A stretch of DNA of 64,000 nucleotides, taken from contig NZ_CP016756.1 of the NCBI RefSeq assembly GCF_001700965.1, positions 4,330,501-4,394,500 on the forward strand, given 5' to 3'. Shown in pieces: positions 36,847-45,536 of the stretch (positions within the stretch are counted from its first letter, which is position 1; every line of letters begins with the position of its first letter). The translations under genes and the position numbers were made by a program. This DNA comes from Stenotrophomonas nitritireducens. Its GTDB lineage: Bacteria > Pseudomonadota > Gammaproteobacteria > Xanthomonadales > Xanthomonadaceae. The notes beneath the pieces were generated by a model. The model did no database searches. It was not told where the DNA came from and worked only from the letters and a program-made list of their open reading frames with translations.

Positions 36847-37815
36847 ATGAATATTGATGAATCTAGTCGCACGTCGATAATGCACCTCCCGTCGCGCACC
36901 AAGGAAGCATCTGCTATAGCGACCACGCACGGTGCGGTGATCGAGGTTTATGAGAATGGCTTGTCGTTTGTCGATCAAGTTGGCTTGATGCGCGGCTACC
37001 TGAGCAGTGGAGGGTTCCTCGGATTGGTAGGGGTGGCTCTTGGCGTTTATGTATCAGTAAAGCTAGGGGCGTCTTGGCTGCTCTTGCTCCAGCTATTTCT
37101 TTTGTATATTGCCCTGCTGTTTATCCAGATTGACTGGGTTGGTTATCGGTATGAGCCAGTGCTTTTTGACCGCTCATCCGCGAAGGTTCATATCTTCAAG
37201 TCAATGGGTCTGCCCTGGTGGCAATGGGGATGGAATATATTTGGTCGACCAAAAAGCGAAGTGCAGTCCTTTGACTGGGACTGTGTTGAAGCTGAAGTTG
37301 TTTCCTTCACCATCTTCACAGGACAGATTCCACGGCGTGAATGTTCTCTAGTGCTGTCGATCAAGAACGAGCCGGGAGGGGCTGTCGAGATCCAGCGTGT
37401 TGGCGTTGGACCTACTTTCGCTTACGGCGATACTAGTGGCGCAATTGAGCGTTGGGAGTATATTCGCAGGTTAATGGAGAGGTGCGGGCCTGTTTGGACG
37501 CCGGATGAGTACCGCTTCAGGGACTTTGGCACTGGGTTCTGGGAGTCAGTCACAATTGGGCAGCCGCTCATAGGTCCTGGGTGTGGGGCGAACTGGCGCA
37601 AAGGCCCACTAGTCTGGATGCTCGGTCTGTTGGCGCTGATTGCGTTTCCTATCACTGCTTATGCAGGGATGTGTCGCTACATTAGTTTTAGATTGAAGCG
37701 CAGGCCGAGGTGGCCGGAGAGTGTCAAGCTCTCAGTTGGGGCTGGTCCGTTCGACGATGCGACCGCTGCGTCGATTCATATGTCTAACGAGGGTGGCAGA
37801 AGAGCCATTAAGTGA
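36847..37815 (+). CDS. Membrane immunity-like protein 1 for the pore former
   Basis: 322 residues with two close hydrophobic segments near 55-100 (FLGLVGVALGVYVSVKLGASWLLLLQLFLLYIALLF, in part) and one near 255-275. Next to the first pair is YRYEPVLFDRSSAKVHIFK, a motif shared with the broken paralogue at 39188-40193. The layout resembles DUF6708-type proteins that accompany VasX-like effectors. It sits 52 bases after the effector, with GAAAG before the ATG. Acting in the inner membrane against pore insertion is inference. Confidence 0.75.
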   Translation: MNIDESSRTSIMHLPSRTKEASAIATTHGAVIEVYENGLSFVDQVGLMRGYLSSGGFLGLVGVALGVYVSVKLGASWLLLLQLFLLYIALLFIQIDWVGYRYEPVLFDRSSAKVHIFKSMGLPWWQWGWNIFGRPKSEVQSFDWDCVEAEVVSFTIFTGQIPRRECSLVLSIKNEPGGAVEIQRVGVGPTFAYGDTSGAIERWEYIRRLMERCGPVWTPDEYRFRDFGTGFWESVTIGQPLIGPGCGANWRKGPLVWMLGLLALIAFPITAYAGMCRYISFRLKRRPRWPESVKLSVGAGPFDDATAASIHMSNEGGRRAIK

Positions 37816-37960
37816 ATTTGACACTGTTCGTCTTGTGTCGCGATAGCCATTTTTCAATTGGAGATTTTCCGAAATTAAACCGCCTGCCCGCAATTTCTAT
37901 CCTAGGGTCCGCAGTCCTTCGGTGTTCTTGATTTAAAAAAAAATTGAGGGAGCGAAGTGA

Positions 37961-39055
37961 ATGAAACTGTTTGCCAGTGATTTATTGTCTGGGATGGCTG
38001 AACTTCCTGCGAAGAGTGGTGGTTGGGGGACGCTGTTGAATGCCTCCGACGAGGCGCTGCGCCTCAAGCCAGCCTCCGTGAAGGCCATTCAATCCATCAA
38101 CGATTCGTTTGTGGTCTTCTCGTTGACCAACTCAGCCTCCACCCGCGGATTCGCGTTCGTTCTGGGTTTGGTGATCGGATGCGCAGGCATTAGCATGGTT
38201 CTTGCCGACGTCGTGTTAGGCGGGGTGCTTTCTCGGGAGGATTTCTGGCCTCAGCTTGCTGGTGTATACGCGATCCTTCTCCTGATTTCCGGGGTGTTCT
38301 TCGCTTGGTCCGTTACGTCCGTCAGGCGCACTCTTTCGCCCCCGGTCGTGCTGAGCAGAAGGCTAAGAAAGTTCTATTGTTGGATGGGCCCTAAGGAAGG
38401 ATGGGTCGCTCTTGAGTACGACAAAGTGCAACCTGTCTCGATGGTCTCACGAAGCTATAGCCTGGCCGGTGCTGCTACCGGATATGTGCTTGCAGTAGTC
38501 GATATGGATGACTGCAGCCGGTCTATCCGATCATATGTGCCGCTGGTGCAACCGCATCGCGATTATCGAGCGCCGGAGATGGTCTGGGAGTTCATTCGCA
38601 CCTATATGGATGGTGATCCGGAGGATCTGCCGGCGGCAGACCCAATGCCGCCGACCGACGATGCCCGCGCGGTTTTCGCATTGTTGGACAGGAGGCTATT
38701 TGGTGATTTGATTGATGATCGACATCGGGTCAAGCCAGGTGTGTTCCCGATGATCTATGTCCATGTGGTTGGCGCGCTCATGTACTGGTTCGAACGAGCG
38801 GGTTTCTGGATTTCCCGGGTTGCTGCAAAGCCCGTCTGGCCGCAGGATATCCGGGATGAAATGTCTGCTCCGAGTGTGGGTAGTTCGTTTCGTGTGCGAG
38901 ATCTCACGGACGCCGAGTGCCTCGCATATGCCGGCAGGCTCGGATATTTGAACCGCCGTTGGCTCGTGCTTGGCGCGATTTGTACGGTAATTTTGTTTAT
39001 GATGTTTGCAGTGATCGGAGTGCCGCCCTGGTTTTCTGAATTGAATCGCGGGTAG
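37961..39055 (+). CDS. Membrane immunity-like protein 2
   Basis: 364 residues, start ATG after GGGAGCGAAG. Two N-proximal membrane helices (about 60-85 and 95-118) are followed by PPVVLSRRLRKFYCW, which occupies the place of the FDR/FNR-VHIF motif in its neighbour. There are further hydrophobic stretches near 265-285 and 335-352. It is divergent in sequence but similar in architecture to 36847-37815, so probably a second member of the same immunity family, perhaps against a variant toxin. Confidence 0.65.
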   Translation: MKLFASDLLSGMAELPAKSGGWGTLLNASDEALRLKPASVKAIQSINDSFVVFSLTNSASTRGFAFVLGLVIGCAGISMVLADVVLGGVLSREDFWPQLAGVYAILLLISGVFFAWSVTSVRRTLSPPVVLSRRLRKFYCWMGPKEGWVALEYDKVQPVSMVSRSYSLAGAATGYVLAVVDMDDCSRSIRSYVPLVQPHRDYRAPEMVWEFIRTYMDGDPEDLPAADPMPPTDDARAVFALLDRRLFGDLIDDRHRVKPGVFPMIYVHVVGALMYWFERAGFWISRVAAKPVWPQDIRDEMSAPSVGSSFRVRDLTDAECLAYAGRLGYLNRRWLVLGAICTVILFMMFAVIGVPPWFSELNRG

Positions 39056-39187
39056 GCAGTGCTTCATTGGTGATCGGCGACCGGCGGATGATTATCAAGA
39101 TTGGCGCGGAATAGTTTTGTATCGATGGCTATGAACATTAAATCTATATGCCGGAAGCAAGTGTGTGTTCAATTGGGGTAGGTTGAT

Positions 39188-40193
39188 ATGCTGACAGGTT
39201 GGCATCCAAAGTTGGAGCTTGAGAGAGGGCTCGCTAATCTCGAAAAGACAGAGCGGCTTGCTCTGGGTGTGAGGGGGGATTTGCATCCAGATGATTCCAC
39301 TTCACTGGTATCGCTTAACTCAACTTATGCGGAGTTCGTAGATCGAACTTTTTCAATGAAGGGCTTTATACCTACGTTAGTGACAGGCACTTTTAGTTTT
39401 CTCTGCGTAGTTATCGCTATTTACGCTGTCGTTTCAGTCTTTCCGGCGAGTCCGACATGGGCTGATTTTTTGGCTATATTTTTATTTATACTATTAATGG
39501 GCGGTTTGGTGCTTTTTTTGGAACTTGGTGTTGAAGTACGATTTCTTTGCATATCGATACTATCCTGTTAGATTCAATAGATTGACAAGAAAAATTCATA
39601 TTTTCAGGAATAACGGCGCCACCGGTGAGGTTGTTGTTCCGTGGGGAAGCAATCGCCTGTTCTTCTTTGTGGGATGGGGAACCCAGAACAAAAGTCTGTG
39701 CGACCTTCGTTGCCATATTTTAAATAGGAATGGGATCATCACGGATACGTGTACCGTAGGTACTTTTACTGATGACCCTATGCGAGTGCGCGGGCGGTGG
39801 GAATTCATCAACAGGTACATGGAAGGCGGGCCCGATCATGCTGTTTCTCACGAATCGGATAGGGTGATTACTCTGTCGATGAAGAACAGCTTCAAAAACT
39901 CCTATCGCTGGACATGTTTCTTGCTCGGTCGGTCGCTATTTCCTTTGAGGTATATTCTGTTTCCTTGGTATGGGGTTCTGGCACTGACTCGTTGGTTGGT
40001 TATGGCGACATGCGTGGCGCCGCGCTTTTCCCCCGTTACTATTGCGGAAAGTCGGTTCGATCCAGATGATAAGGGGCGCTGGGAAGAACCTGACTATATC
40101 GACCAGTTTGGTGAACGACCGGATGTGGTGGCACGAATGAGAGAGCTTCATCGTGAGCGGCAGCGCAGGTCCGGAGCTCCCGACCATCAGTAA
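39188..40193 (+). pseudogene. Third immunity paralogue, frameshifted in a T-run
   Basis: The 5' part (39188-39571) encodes ~108 residues with two membrane helices, then runs out of frame. The 3' part, readable from about 39521 to 40193, continues the family with YDFFAYRYYPVRFNRLTRKIHIFRNNG, clearly parallel to YRYEPVLFDRSSAKVHIFK in paralogue 1. The switch lies at T7 (39513-39519). Removing one T joins the halves as LVLFWNLVLKYDFFAYRYYP. It may be a decayed gene, a slippage-switchable gene or a sequencing error. Confidence 0.75.
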
Positions 40194-40242
40194 GAGGTAT
40201 CGGGTTCTTTCTTGTCTTGGTCGGGCTCGACAAACCAATCTG

Positions 40243-40625
40243 CTACCCGAATGATGCACCCAGGAACGAACTACTGCGTGACATGGCTATCCGGCAAAGA
40301 CTTCGACTAGACACCGGTCCAGAGTTCATCGTTTTGGCGTTGGCGGAGTGGGCTGAGCGCAAGAACATCGCACTGATTTTATTGAGCCAGGACGGCCGAT
40401 GCATAGCCGTTTCATCGAACGCTTCAATGGCAGGGGCTGTCGGCACGTTTTGGATATGCACGGCTTCCGCAATTTCCGAGAAGTAGGTGAATCGGCAAAA
40501 CAGTGGTTGGTCGACTACAACACCGAGATGCCTCATGAAGGTCTTCGCGGGCCGACGCACGCTGAGTTCCGTCAGCACCGCGGATCGGAAACCTCTAAAT
40601 CAGCCTGGCATCGAGCCGCGGGTAG
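40243..40625 (+). mobile_element. Decayed IS3-family OrfB remnant
   Basis: A fragment matching the 3' half of the IS3 OrfB at 9898-10755. LRLDTGPEFIVLALAEWAERKNIAL is followed, in another frame, by FIERFNG, LDMHGFRNFREVGESAKQWLVDYNTEMPHEGLRGPTHAEFRQ and the terminal ETSKSAWH. The second catalytic-site Asn is Thr here, the frame shifts near 40385, and the 5' boundary fades near 40243. The outermost right terminal repeat is not recognisable. Same orientation as the full copy. Confidence 0.8.
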
Positions 40626-40642
40626 TTGGCAATACCTAACGT

Positions 40643-41599
40643 CTAGTTATCCAGCGATACACATCTAAACGTATTCGAACTGTTCTGATTCACGGGGATT
40701 GTTGAATTTTCGTCGAGCGCCGATTGTTGAGATGGCGGAGAAGGCTTGGAATGGAAGCGTGTAATTGTCATTGAAACTATGGCTAGTGTGTCCCCGCCAC
40801 GGCTTGAATGACTACGCTGGACTCTTTCGGACCCCGATGCGGGTCCGGTAGGATTGATGGCTTTCGAAGGCTCATAGTTCTGGGAGTACCAATCTCCTAC
40901 CCACTCGAACCCATGGTCTATCAGGTCATACAAGCCCAAAGGAGTTGCGGGGAACAAACCTATCGAGGAGGAATCGCCTGTTGAGTTATGCTGGCTGCTA
41001 AATTCGGCATAGTGAGCGAAATTCGCAACATTTCGCCCGTTTTCAACGACCCCTGTGTCGGTCGGTCATACAATCATCTTTCCGCGATTTCTTGCAGCAT
41101 ATTCCCATTGCGCTTCGGTGGGTAAGTCCATGGGTATTCTTACTTGTTGCCCGATCCACTGGCAATAATTATTCGCTCCTTGCCAATCTACGCCTGCTGC
41201 AATATTTGGTAGGGTGCGGTAAGGGCGATCCATTTCTTGCTGGGCAATTTTTTCCCTTCCGGTTGCTTCGGTAAAAACATCGAAGTCTTCATAGGTAACT
41301 TTATAAGCTCCTAGTGAGTAGTCACTCAGAGTAACTTCGTGAAGCACGTCGTCGTTTTGATCGCCTGAATAGGGCATGCTTGCGCGGGGGTCAATGGGTC
41401 CAAAGTCTCCCATCATGAACGTCCCGCCTTTGATGCTGACCAAGTCCCTTAAGGTTTTAGCTTTAAGAGCTTCAACTTTCCTTTGAATTTCGGCTGGGCT
41501 GGATTTGGCTGCTGTCTCTGCGGGTTGCGCATGGCAGTCGGTAGCGAAACTCATCGAGATCAACGCATTGCACAGTAGGAGCGCAGTTTTTATTTTCAT
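40643..41599 (-). pseudogene. Formylglycine-generating-enzyme-like (SUMF1/PvdO) protein with one internal TGA
   Basis: Reading leftward from ATG 41599, a signal peptide (MKIKTALLLCNALISMSFATDCHA) leads into an FGE-sulfatase domain: LVSIKGGTFMMGDFG, YKVTYEDFDVF, PTEAQWEYAARN. A TGA at 41066-41068 stops it after 177 residues. The same frame continues without another stop through NVANFAHYAEF, LGLYDLIDHGFEWVGDW and NPTGPASGSERVQR, ending in FRCV at 40643. So one base change breaks an otherwise complete ~318-residue gene. FGE-like proteins occur near T6SS effector loci. Its right neighbour is oriented the same way. Confidence 0.8.
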
Positions 41600-41864
41600 G
41601 AAAGCGTCGAGCGTTCCCGTCGAAAACTAGGGGCTACCAGCTGGTTGATAGCGGTGCTGTTGAGGCGCCCAAGCCGTTTTCAGTTATGAAGTCGACGGTC
41701 TATATGTGCCGGTGGGCATTTACCTCCTGGCTGTTTGACCTTGGCGACTTTTGGATGCAGTGAAGTACTTGGGAGCTAGTGGGCTCGGCAACTTACAGCT
41801 TCAATGAGCCCAGCATCAATTACGCTGCAGCGCTTGGTAAGCGTGGTGCCGAGCTCAAAGCTCA
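41600..41864. other. Intergenic, 265 bp, nothing recognised
   Basis: This lies between the FGE-like pseudogene start and the stop of the next leftward gene. I see no stem-loop or open frame with family support. Confidence 0.35.
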
Positions 41865-42701
41865 TCACATCGCCGGGCAAGCCGGATCCTTGCCGCTGAG
41901 CCCCGCGCAGATCTTCGCGCGGCACTCCAGGCCCTTGGTCGTGTTTGCACCGGGGCAGGCACGCAGCTGCGTCTGGATGGTGGATTCGGTGGAGGCGGTC
42001 TTGCGCGTTGCTACCTGCTCGAACGCAGTGCGTTCGTCGTCCGCGCGCCGCTTGTCGTCGGCTTCGATCTTGGCGATCAGATCATCCATCGTCTGAGGCT
42101 GCGGTGCCGCTGCAGCTTTCTTCTTCTTGCTTTCCTCTTCCTTGATGATGCCCAGCAATGTGCCCAACAGGTTCTCGTCCTGGCTTCGGCCTGTTGCTGC
42201 AGGGCGCGCCGATGCGGTTGCGCGTTGCGCACGTGCATCTCTTGCCGTAGCGACAGGCGCAGGAGCGGCATTGGCCGCGGTAGATGCCTGCGGTGCCGCT
42301 GCGGCATTGCGGCTCTTGGCGTCGGCGGTTTCCGGTGCGTCCACAATCATCGCAGCGCCGTCGTTGGGGGCTGCTGATGGTGCATCTGGGTGGCCTGTAG
42401 CACTTCCAGACGAATCTGGATTTGCATCCGGGTTCAATGAGTACTCCGCGCTATCCTGCGATGCACTGCTTGAGAGCCACCACAGCGTTGCTGTCGTGAA
42501 TGCCAGTAGAAGTGCGCAGCATGCGCCAGCCCATAGCCAGACGCGCCGGCTGTGAACTGGCCGGTCTTTGGTGGCGCGCGATGATGCGGCAACCTGTCGA
42601 CCTTCCATGTCTGCGAGAATGCGGCCCGTGTTCGGTGCCGGGCCGTTGTTCTGCGCTCCCCCTGAGAGCAGACTCGGCCGATTGATTCCGCCATTATTCA
42701 A
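41865..42701 (-). CDS. Unknown single-pass membrane protein
   Basis: 278 residues. An N-terminal cytoplasmic part of ~53 residues is followed by one membrane helix (VWLWAGACCALLLAFTTATLWWL, about 54-76), a long Ala/Pro/Ser/Asp-rich linker (~80-175), a charged helix (TLLGIIKEEESKKKKAAAA; MDDLIAKIEADDKRRADDE), and a C-terminal tail with four cysteines (CPGANTTKGLECRAKICAG...CPAM). The topology is that of a periplasm-spanning linker protein. It is divergent from tagX. A T6SS envelope role is possible by position only. Confidence 0.6.
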   Translation of the reverse strand: MNNGGINRPSLLSGGAQNNGPAPNTGRILADMEGRQVAASSRATKDRPVHSRRVWLWAGACCALLLAFTTATLWWLSSSASQDSAEYSLNPDANPDSSGSATGHPDAPSAAPNDGAAMIVDAPETADAKSRNAAAAPQASTAANAAPAPVATARDARAQRATASARPAATGRSQDENLLGTLLGIIKEEESKKKKAAAAPQPQTMDDLIAKIEADDKRRADDERTAFEQVATRKTASTESTIQTQLRACPGANTTKGLECRAKICAGLSGKDPACPAM

Positions 42702-42806
42702 GTGCTTCCAGCCCTTGGTTTGAGTCGGCTAGTGCCGAAACGAATACGCGCATTTGTAGAGTAAGCCTTTCGATGCGTCAACCAGCTTGGTCGTCATGGA
42801 GGACCG

Positions 42807-43691
42807 GTGACTGTAATTCTCGTTGTAGCCATTGTACTGTTGCTGCTGGTCGCGTTGCTCTGTTGGGGGTTGTTGTTTCCCGAGTCCCTGGGTCCAGTGT
42901 TTACGCGCTTGCAGGCGCGTTGGACCGCGGCGCGGCAGCGCGCAGGGCGAGCGGGCGACCGCGCGGGGCAGGGCGCTGCACGCGTGCGCAGTGGGGTTCG
43001 TGAAGAAGTTGTGAGTGTGCGTACTTCGCTGCGCCGTCACTGGCCTGTGCTGGCGATCGCGGTAGCCTTGCTGAGCATTCCTCCATTGGTGATTTTGATG
43101 TCGCGGCAGACCGTGGTGCTGTCTGATTTCCGTGGTGATGATCTTGCCGAGTCCGGTTCGATGGTTGCCCAATTGTTGCGCGGTGAGCGTTTGACGCCGC
43201 CGCCTGCGCCGCCGCCGGAAGTGTTCACCACCACCGAGATACGCCGCCTGCGTCCAGAAATAGTTACAGCTGATCGCAAATGGAATCAGATTGATCCGGA
43301 TCTGCAGCAACGCGTTCTGGCTATCTACGAAGTGATGCGTCGCCAGTATGGTTACGAGATGGTGTTGATCGAAGGCTATCGAAGCCCGGAGCGCCAGGCG
43401 GAGTTGATGGCGGGCGGCAAGGCTACCCGTGCAGGTGCCTGGCAGAGCTGCCATCAATACGGGTTGGGCGTGGATAGCGCGCCAATTCGTGACGGGCGTC
43501 TGCAATGGGACATGGAAGATCCGTGGACCCGGCGTGGCTATTTTCTCTATGGCGAACTTGCTGAACAGGCGGGGCTGGATTGGGGCGGCAATTGGCGCAG
43601 CCTGAAGGACTACGTGCATGTTGAAGTGACGGATCGCTGCAGGGCAGCACGCAACGCAAAGCGTGATGAACTGCGCCGGCAAGGCTTATAA
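42807..43691 (+). CDS. tagX: TagX-like M15/VanY peptidoglycan peptidase, membrane anchored
   Basis: 294 residues from a GTG with GGAGG upstream. An N-terminal membrane helix (residues 3-23) and a second near 79-98 (WPVLAIAVALLSIPPLVIL) place the catalytic part in the periplasm. That part has the M15 zinc ligands His216 (SCHQYGLGVD), Asp223 and His271 (DYVHVEV), plus EGYRSPERQAEL. In Acinetobacter the T6SS-encoded TagX is a peptidoglycan endopeptidase needed for secretion, thought to open the wall for the machine. The same role is inferred here. It heads the tagX-PAAR-unknown-tssM-tagF-ompA series. Confidence 0.85.
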   Translation: MTVILVVAIVLLLLVALLCWGLLFPESLGPVFTRLQARWTAARQRAGRAGDRAGQGAARVRSGVREEVVSVRTSLRRHWPVLAIAVALLSIPPLVILMSRQTVVLSDFRGDDLAESGSMVAQLLRGERLTPPPAPPPEVFTTTEIRRLRPEIVTADRKWNQIDPDLQQRVLAIYEVMRRQYGYEMVLIEGYRSPERQAELMAGGKATRAGAWQSCHQYGLGVDSAPIRDGRLQWDMEDPWTRRGYFLYGELAEQAGLDWGGNWRSLKDYVHVEVTDRCRAARNAKRDELRRQGL

Positions 43692-43792
43692 GCGCCGACA
43701 AGTGCTGGTATCGTAAGCCGGTGATGACTCGGGTCGCCGTTGGACAGGGGCGATGGAAAGGCCGGGTCACGGCGAATCAAGGAGCGTGATGC

Positions 43793-44053
43793 ATGGCACG
43801 ACCGTTTATCGTTGTCGGCGACAAGTTGAGTCATGGCGGTAGCGTGGTGTCTGGCACTGGCCAGACCGACGTCAATGGCAAAGCAGTTTCCCGCATTGGG
43901 GACCGCGCAATCTGTGCGGTGCACGGGGCAACTTCAATCATCAGTGGTGACGCTACCGTCGTGATCGATGGGCAGCCGGTTGCACGTGACGGAGATCGCA
44001 CTGCGTGTGGTGCCACATTGATGGCAACACAGAGCAGCACTGGGTTGGGCTGA
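43793..44053 (+). CDS. PAAR-domain spike tip protein
   Basis: 86 residues, a stand-alone PAAR protein that sharpens the VgrG tip. Repeated motif units are visible: VVGDKLSHGGSVVSG, VSRIGDRAICAVHGATSI and VARDGDRTACGATL, including the His/Cys zinc ligands. AAGGAG precedes the ATG. It has no toxin extension. Confidence 0.94.
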   Translation: MARPFIVVGDKLSHGGSVVSGTGQTDVNGKAVSRIGDRAICAVHGATSIISGDATVVIDGQPVARDGDRTACGATLMATQSSTGLG

Positions 44054-44096
44054 TTGCGACACGCAGTACAGGAGCAGGCATGGAGCACGGCGACTG

Positions 44097-45521
44097 ATGG
44101 CAGGATGGTTGAAGAACGCGGGGAGCGTAGTGATGGTTTTTGTCGCCACCTGGGCGGCGGCCATCATGTACTGGCGTAGCAGTGGTACTACCCCTAGCGG
44201 CATGCAGATGCTGGCCTATCTTGGCGTATTGCCGGTGGGCCTGAGTGGCGCAGGCTATATGCTGCGCAGCGCGCTTGCGCGCGGCGTGGACAAGGCGGTT
44301 GAAGCTGGGGCAGAGAGTGGCGAAGCGAAGCCCTCCGCAGCGGTGGCACCGCTCGGCGAGGCTGCGCCTTCGGTGTCTATAAGCGCAGCGGCCGTACACC
44401 TGGGTGCAACGGCGAGCGCCGATGCGCTTTTGGCGGTTGCGTCTGCGCCGCCACGGCCGCAGCTGGATAGTCGTTTCCGCGACGCCAACAATCTTCCGAT
44501 ACGCGTCAGCGCCGTTGCCGAGCTTGATGAATGGACGGTGCTGTCCGAGCGCGAAGGCGATATCGATACCGCGGCTCATGAGCGGCGGGCGATGGCGTTG
44601 TTGCAGCCTGTGCTGGAGCAATTGCTGGATGCCGCCTATGCAGTGATGCCGACGGTGGTTGCTGGCGAAGAAGTCGTTGTGGCCGGCCTTCGTCGGCGCG
44701 AGGAAGAACGGGTTGAGAATATTCTCAGTGTCGAGCTGATCATTTCGCCGCAGTGGTCGGACGGTTTGCGTCACTGGGCGCGGGCGTGGCTGCAGGAGCA
44801 GGCGGTGCAGGCCGGCCTGGATGCGCGCAGGTTTGATGTGCGCGTGAGCGTATTTGAACGCCCAGGTGATGTATGGGCGCATCTGCAGCGTGTTGTTGAT
44901 GCTTTGAGCTCCGGCTCGCCGCGCTGGCACCTGCTGGTTTCCTGTTATTCGTCCATCGACGCCGCGGTCATCAACGCGTGGATGGCACGCGGCTTGTTGG
45001 CAAGTGCACAGCAGGCCGATGGCTACGTACCCGGCGAAGGCGCCGCGGGCGTGCTGTTGTGCAGCCGCACGCTTGCAGGTGAAGGCGCCGGGCGTTTGTG
45101 GCGGCCGCAGCTTGAGCGGCTGGACGCTGCCTATGGCAGCCGCCCGGCCGAAGTCCGTCGCCAACTCGCAACCGCAGCCCAGCAGTGGTTGCAGCCGCTG
45201 CTCGCGGATGCTTCGCGGGTGCAGTTCGTGCTGCATGACACCGATCAGCGGCCAGAGTCCATCGTCGATACCGCGGCGGTAACCGCTGCGATCAATCCGG
45301 ATCTGGACTTCAGTTCACAAAGCCTTGCTCTGGCGTTGTGTTCTGGTGAGTTGGGCCCGGTGTTGCCGGTCGCCCAGCTCGCATTGGCGTATGCGCAATT
45401 GCAGCGGCAGTCCGAGCCGGTGCTGTTGCTGGGTGTTGCCGATGCGCAACAACGTCTGTTTGGCCTCGTAGAACCGCTTCCTTCCCCGACCTTGGTGGCT
45501 GAAATGCCAGCAGTCAACTAA
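44097..45521 (+). CDS. T6SS-associated membrane protein with ketosynthase-like motif
   Basis: 474 residues. Two hydrophobic segments near residues 8-25 and 38-58 anchor it in the membrane. A low-complexity Ala-rich linker (~65-120) leads to a cytoplasmic or periplasmic domain of ~340 residues. That domain contains GYVPGEGAAGVLL near 309, reminiscent of the beta-ketoacyl-synthase/thiolase-fold GEGA loop. I see no convincing Cys-His-His triad, so if related it is likely non-catalytic. It lies 15 bases upstream of tssM. Role unknown; a structural partner of TssM is a reasonable guess. Confidence 0.65.
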   Translation: MAGWLKNAGSVVMVFVATWAAAIMYWRSSGTTPSGMQMLAYLGVLPVGLSGAGYMLRSALARGVDKAVEAGAESGEAKPSAAVAPLGEAAPSVSISAAAVHLGATASADALLAVASAPPRPQLDSRFRDANNLPIRVSAVAELDEWTVLSEREGDIDTAAHERRAMALLQPVLEQLLDAAYAVMPTVVAGEEVVVAGLRRREEERVENILSVELIISPQWSDGLRHWARAWLQEQAVQAGLDARRFDVRVSVFERPGDVWAHLQRVVDALSSGSPRWHLLVSCYSSIDAAVINAWMARGLLASAQQADGYVPGEGAAGVLLCSRTLAGEGAGRLWRPQLERLDAAYGSRPAEVRRQLATAAQQWLQPLLADASRVQFVLHDTDQRPESIVDTAAVTAAINPDLDFSSQSLALALCSGELGPVLPVAQLALAYAQLQRQSEPVLLLGVADAQQRLFGLVEPLPSPTLVAEMPAVN

Positions 45522-45536
45522 ACCCTGGATTCCTGC

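Noticed and set aside
41779-42096. + strand frame with KAHHIAG resembling a nuclease motif
   Set aside because: Runs antisense to the 41865-42701 gene, has no repeat of the AHH context and no ribosome site.
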